33,992 nucleotides of DNA from Bacteroidales bacterium. GTDB lineage: Bacteria; Bacteroidota; Bacteroidia; Bacteroidales; Porphyromonadaceae. The stretch is taken from the NCBI GenBank assembly GCA_004555765.1, contig SFHG01000016.1, positions 1 through 33,992 of the forward strand, given 5' to 3'. A program made the position numbers and the translations under genes. Below are positions 32,562-33,992 of this stretch, one piece after another (position 1 is the first letter of the stretch; every line of letters starts with the position of its first letter). The notes below the pieces were generated by a model that saw only the letters and a list, made by a program, of their open reading frames with translations, ran no database searches and was not told where the DNA came from.

Positions 32562-33128
32562 ATGACGGATCGCAAGGATCGCAAAGATTTCACCATAGAC
32601 TTCACGCACTACAAAACGGACGCGGAGCATCTCGAGTACCGACTGGGAGATGATTTCTTCCGGACGATAGAGGGGTCTCAGATCTTGGGCGGTGATGTAC
32701 GGCTGGCGCTCACCATCACCCCCCTGCCTGATCATCTGTACGACCTCGAGTTTGCTTACGATGGTGTCGTCACGGTGCCCTGTGACCGTTGCCTTGCGCC
32801 ACTCGAGCTCGAGATGGGCGTCGATGAGCTTATGAGCGTCAAGATAGGCGACTCTCTTGACGACGAAAACGACGAGTTCATCACCCTGCCCGCTCAAGAG
32901 CCGGTCTACGACTTCACGTGGATATTCTACGAGCTCCTCGCCCTTCACCTCCCTTTGCAGCACGCACACGAAGACCCCAAAGACTGCGATCAGGAGATGC
33001 TCAAGTATCTCGTCGATACCATTCCGGAAGAGCAACCCGAACAGTCCCCCTCTCTCGCAGAGGGCAAAGACGAACTCTTTCGTAAACTGAGAGAAGCCGT
33101 CGAAAACAAGGAACAGAACAATCAATAA
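32562..33128 (+). CDS. DUF177 (YceD-like) protein
   Basis: A 188-residue acidic cytoplasmic protein. The diagnostic segment is TVPCDRCLAPLEL (C74, C77), followed by an acidic stretch DDENDEFITL and PVYDFTWIFYELLALHLPLQHAHE. The family is almost always encoded directly before rpmF, as here (36 nt upstream), and its members are implicated in 23S rRNA accumulation and large-subunit assembly in other bacteria and plants. The low-complexity tail is rich in Glu and Asn/Gln. Family call is firm, precise role inferred from relatives. Confidence 0.9.
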   Translation: MTDRKDRKDFTIDFTHYKTDAEHLEYRLGDDFFRTIEGSQILGGDVRLALTITPLPDHLYDLEFAYDGVVTVPCDRCLAPLELEMGVDELMSVKIGDSLDDENDEFITLPAQEPVYDFTWIFYELLALHLPLQHAHEDPKDCDQEMLKYLVDTIPEEQPEQSPSLAEGKDELFRKLREAVENKEQNNQ

Positions 33129-33164
33129 CACAAGTTTCAAACTTAAGCTTAAGATAATCACGAC

Positions 33165-33344
33165 ATGGCACATCCTAAAAGACGTCAGTCCAAAAGCTCG
33201 ACCCGCAAACGCAGAACGCACGACGTTGCTGTCGCGCCCACACTTACACGTTGCCCCAACTGCGGTGCATGGCACGTTTACCACACCGTATGTCCCGAAT
33301 GCGGCTACTACCGCGGCCAAATCGCCATCCAGGTAGAAGACTAA
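33165..33344 (+). CDS. rpmF: 50S ribosomal protein L32
   Basis: A 59-residue ribosomal protein opening MAHPKRRQSKSSTRKRRTHD, with a zinc ribbon formed by C30, C33, C43 and C46 (CPNC...CPEC). It binds the large subunit. The start ATG is 36 nt after DUF177. In many Bacteroidota fabH and era-type genes follow; here a 16-bp terminator comes 31 nt after the stop, so the operon ends with rpmF. Confidence 0.97.
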   Translation: MAHPKRRQSKSSTRKRRTHDVAVAPTLTRCPNCGAWHVYHTVCPECGYYRGQIAIQVED

Positions 33345-33354
33345 AGAAAAATTA

Positions 33355-33434
33355 GTCCCGTACCAAAATTATATTTTAGGCCTGTGTCTCGCGCCCTTGA
33401 GACACAGGCCTAAATTTTTCTCCCGGTCTGTACC
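33355..33434. repeat. Four-word 23-nt-pitch element, copy 12
   Basis: Words start at 33355 (GTCCCGTACC), 33379 (GGCCTGTGTC), 33401 (GACACAGGCC) and 33425 (GGTCTGTACC), spaced 24, 22 and 24 nt. Words 2 and 3 are exact complements although both differ from the consensus, and they form the rpmF terminator. Confidence 0.85.
33375..33419 (+). terminator. Intrinsic terminator after rpmF
   Basis: The 16-bp perfect stem 33375-33390 / 33399-33414 (core AGGCCTGTGTCTC with its complement) closes an 8-nt loop and is followed by a T-run. The A-rich left flank makes it potentially bidirectional. Confidence 0.88.
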
Positions 33435-33657
33435 AAATCAAGCCCCGCACCTGCTCCGAAACCTTTACAAGAAGGTCTCTTACGAGCGAAAAACTCCGTT
33501 TTTCGTAAAGCCCTTAGGACAAGCGCTACCCTGGGACACGTCCGCCTAAAGTAGCAAGTCGCCTCCCGATCTTTCCTCTGCGATCTCTCAGTCCCCCGGC
33601 ACATCAAAATAGGAATTAGCCCAAAAAGGACGTTCTTTCCGGCACATCCTTTCGGAC
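33435..33657. other. Non-coding leader region before tRNA-Ser
   Basis: No gene is visible on either strand. It contains a tight hairpin CGAAAAAC / GTTTTTCG (33487-33494 and 33498-33505, 3-nt loop) without a T-run, and a direct repeat CCGGCACATC (near 33597 and 33640). A small RNA cannot be excluded. Confidence 0.4.
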
Positions 33658-33689
33658 TTGCATACATAGACAAATTTTTGGTACCTTTG
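33658..33689 (+). promoter_or_regulatory. Promoter of tRNA-Ser
   Basis: A -33 TTG (33658-33660) and a -7 TACCTTTG (33682-33689), 21 nt apart, match the Bacteroidota consensus. The tRNA begins 49 nt further on. Confidence 0.65.
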
Positions 33690-33737
33690 CCAAACATAAG
33701 CGGTGAAACTACTTCCACCGCAAGACATACGGAAAAA

Positions 33738-33825
33738 GGAGAGATGCTCGAGTGGTTGAAGAGGCACGCCTGGAAAGCGTGTAAACGTCGAAAGCGTTTC
33801 GAGGGTTCGAATCCCTCTCTCTCCG
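33738..33825 (+). tRNA. tRNA-Ser (anticodon GGA)
   Basis: An 88-nt class II tRNA. The acceptor stem GGAGAGA (33738-33744) pairs with TCTCTCC (33818-33824), with discriminator G. The anticodon stem CACGC / GCGTG encloses the loop CTGGAAA with anticodon GGA at 33772-33774, reading UCC and UCU. A long variable arm (AAACG...CGTTT) is typical of tRNA-Ser, and the T arm is GAGGG-TTCGAAT-CCCTC. The 3' CCA is not encoded. Confidence 0.97.
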
Positions 33826-33858
33826 CAACAAACGCTGAAAATCAGCAGATTGCAAAAC

Positions 33859-33909
33859 AAACACCCAGTTTTGCACCCAAGAATGTAAAGTCGGGTGTTT
33901 TTGTTTTAT
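33859..33909 (+). terminator. Terminator of tRNA-Ser
   Basis: AAACACCC (33859-33866) pairs with GGGTGTTT (33893-33900), followed by a T-rich run. A nearer CACCC at 33874-33878 is an alternative 5' arm with a shorter loop. Confidence 0.6.
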
Positions 33910-33992
33910 TTAAGATAATACAACCACTACATAATAAAAGAGTAGCGATATTAAAAGAATCCGATGAGAAAAGACTAATATTTATCTATCCA
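33901..33992. other. AT-rich segment beyond tRNA-Ser
   Basis: Of these 92 bases only 23 are G or C (25%), against well over half in the rest of the window. No gene is visible before the window ends. The sharp change directly after a tRNA gene suggests the edge of a horizontally acquired region, but the stretch is too short to be sure. Confidence 0.5.

Noticed and set aside
17..33434. The periodic arrays as small CRISPR arrays
   Set aside because: The words are only 10 bp, vary between units, and are separated by 12-14 nt low-complexity spacers; every copy has four units and no cas gene is present.
33588..33860. 90-codon minus-strand ORF across tRNA-Ser
   Set aside because: It is antisense to a complete tRNA gene and its promoter and has no recognisable protein features.

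Overview
The window comes from a Bacteroidota chromosome, most likely order Bacteroidales and possibly near Porphyromonadaceae (the family assignment is an inference). Supporting signs are the Bacteroidota -7 promoter box TAnnTTTG in front of many genes, the dnaE-trxA and phoH-purC-ubiE-aroE neighbourhoods, DUF177-rpmF, secreted GH29 and GH2 glycosidases, and menaquinone synthesis. GC content is well above 50% by eye, except for a very AT-rich tail after the last tRNA.

Layout. 1-2593: ICMT-like membrane methyltransferase and a phosphohexomutase. 2594-3168: non-coding, with inverted repeats. 3169-6297 (minus): secreted serine hydrolase that looks like a GH3-beta-lactamase fusion lacking its GH3 catalytic domain, then rmuC. 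6298-6859: a tandem-dyad operator on a promoter, a 30-codon ORF and a strong terminator. 6860-13879: SIMPL protein, ligA, dnaE, trxA. 14068-21345: secreted alpha-L-fucosidase, mutL, secreted beta-galactosidase. 21514-25747: exported thioredoxin-like protein, phoH, purC, ubiE/menG, aroE. 25915-27039: acyltransferase 3. 27043-32333 (minus): group-B-like [FeFe] hydrogenase with hydE, hydG and hydF, a complete H-cluster assembly set. 32562-33344: DUF177 and rpmF. 33738-33825: tRNA-Ser(GGA), followed by AT-rich DNA.

The most striking signal is not a gene. Thirteen copies of a 79-80 bp element are present, each made of four 10-bp near-palindromic words (consensus GGT-N4-ACC, commonest form GGTACAGACC or its complement GGTCTGTACC) at a 22-24 nt pitch with A/T-rich 12-14 nt spacers. 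Twelve copies lie in intergenic gaps and one lies inside the beta-galactosidase gene in an open frame. Neighbouring words often pair as hairpins, some are followed by T-runs, and in several copies both arms change together. I know of no described family with this four-word layout.

Functionally the window mixes replication and repair (ligA, dnaE, mutL, rmuC), host-glycan trimming (fucosidase, beta-galactosidase), central and quinone metabolism (phosphohexomutase, purC, aroE, menG) and fermentative hydrogen metabolism. MutL appears to have lost both endonuclease metal-site motifs.
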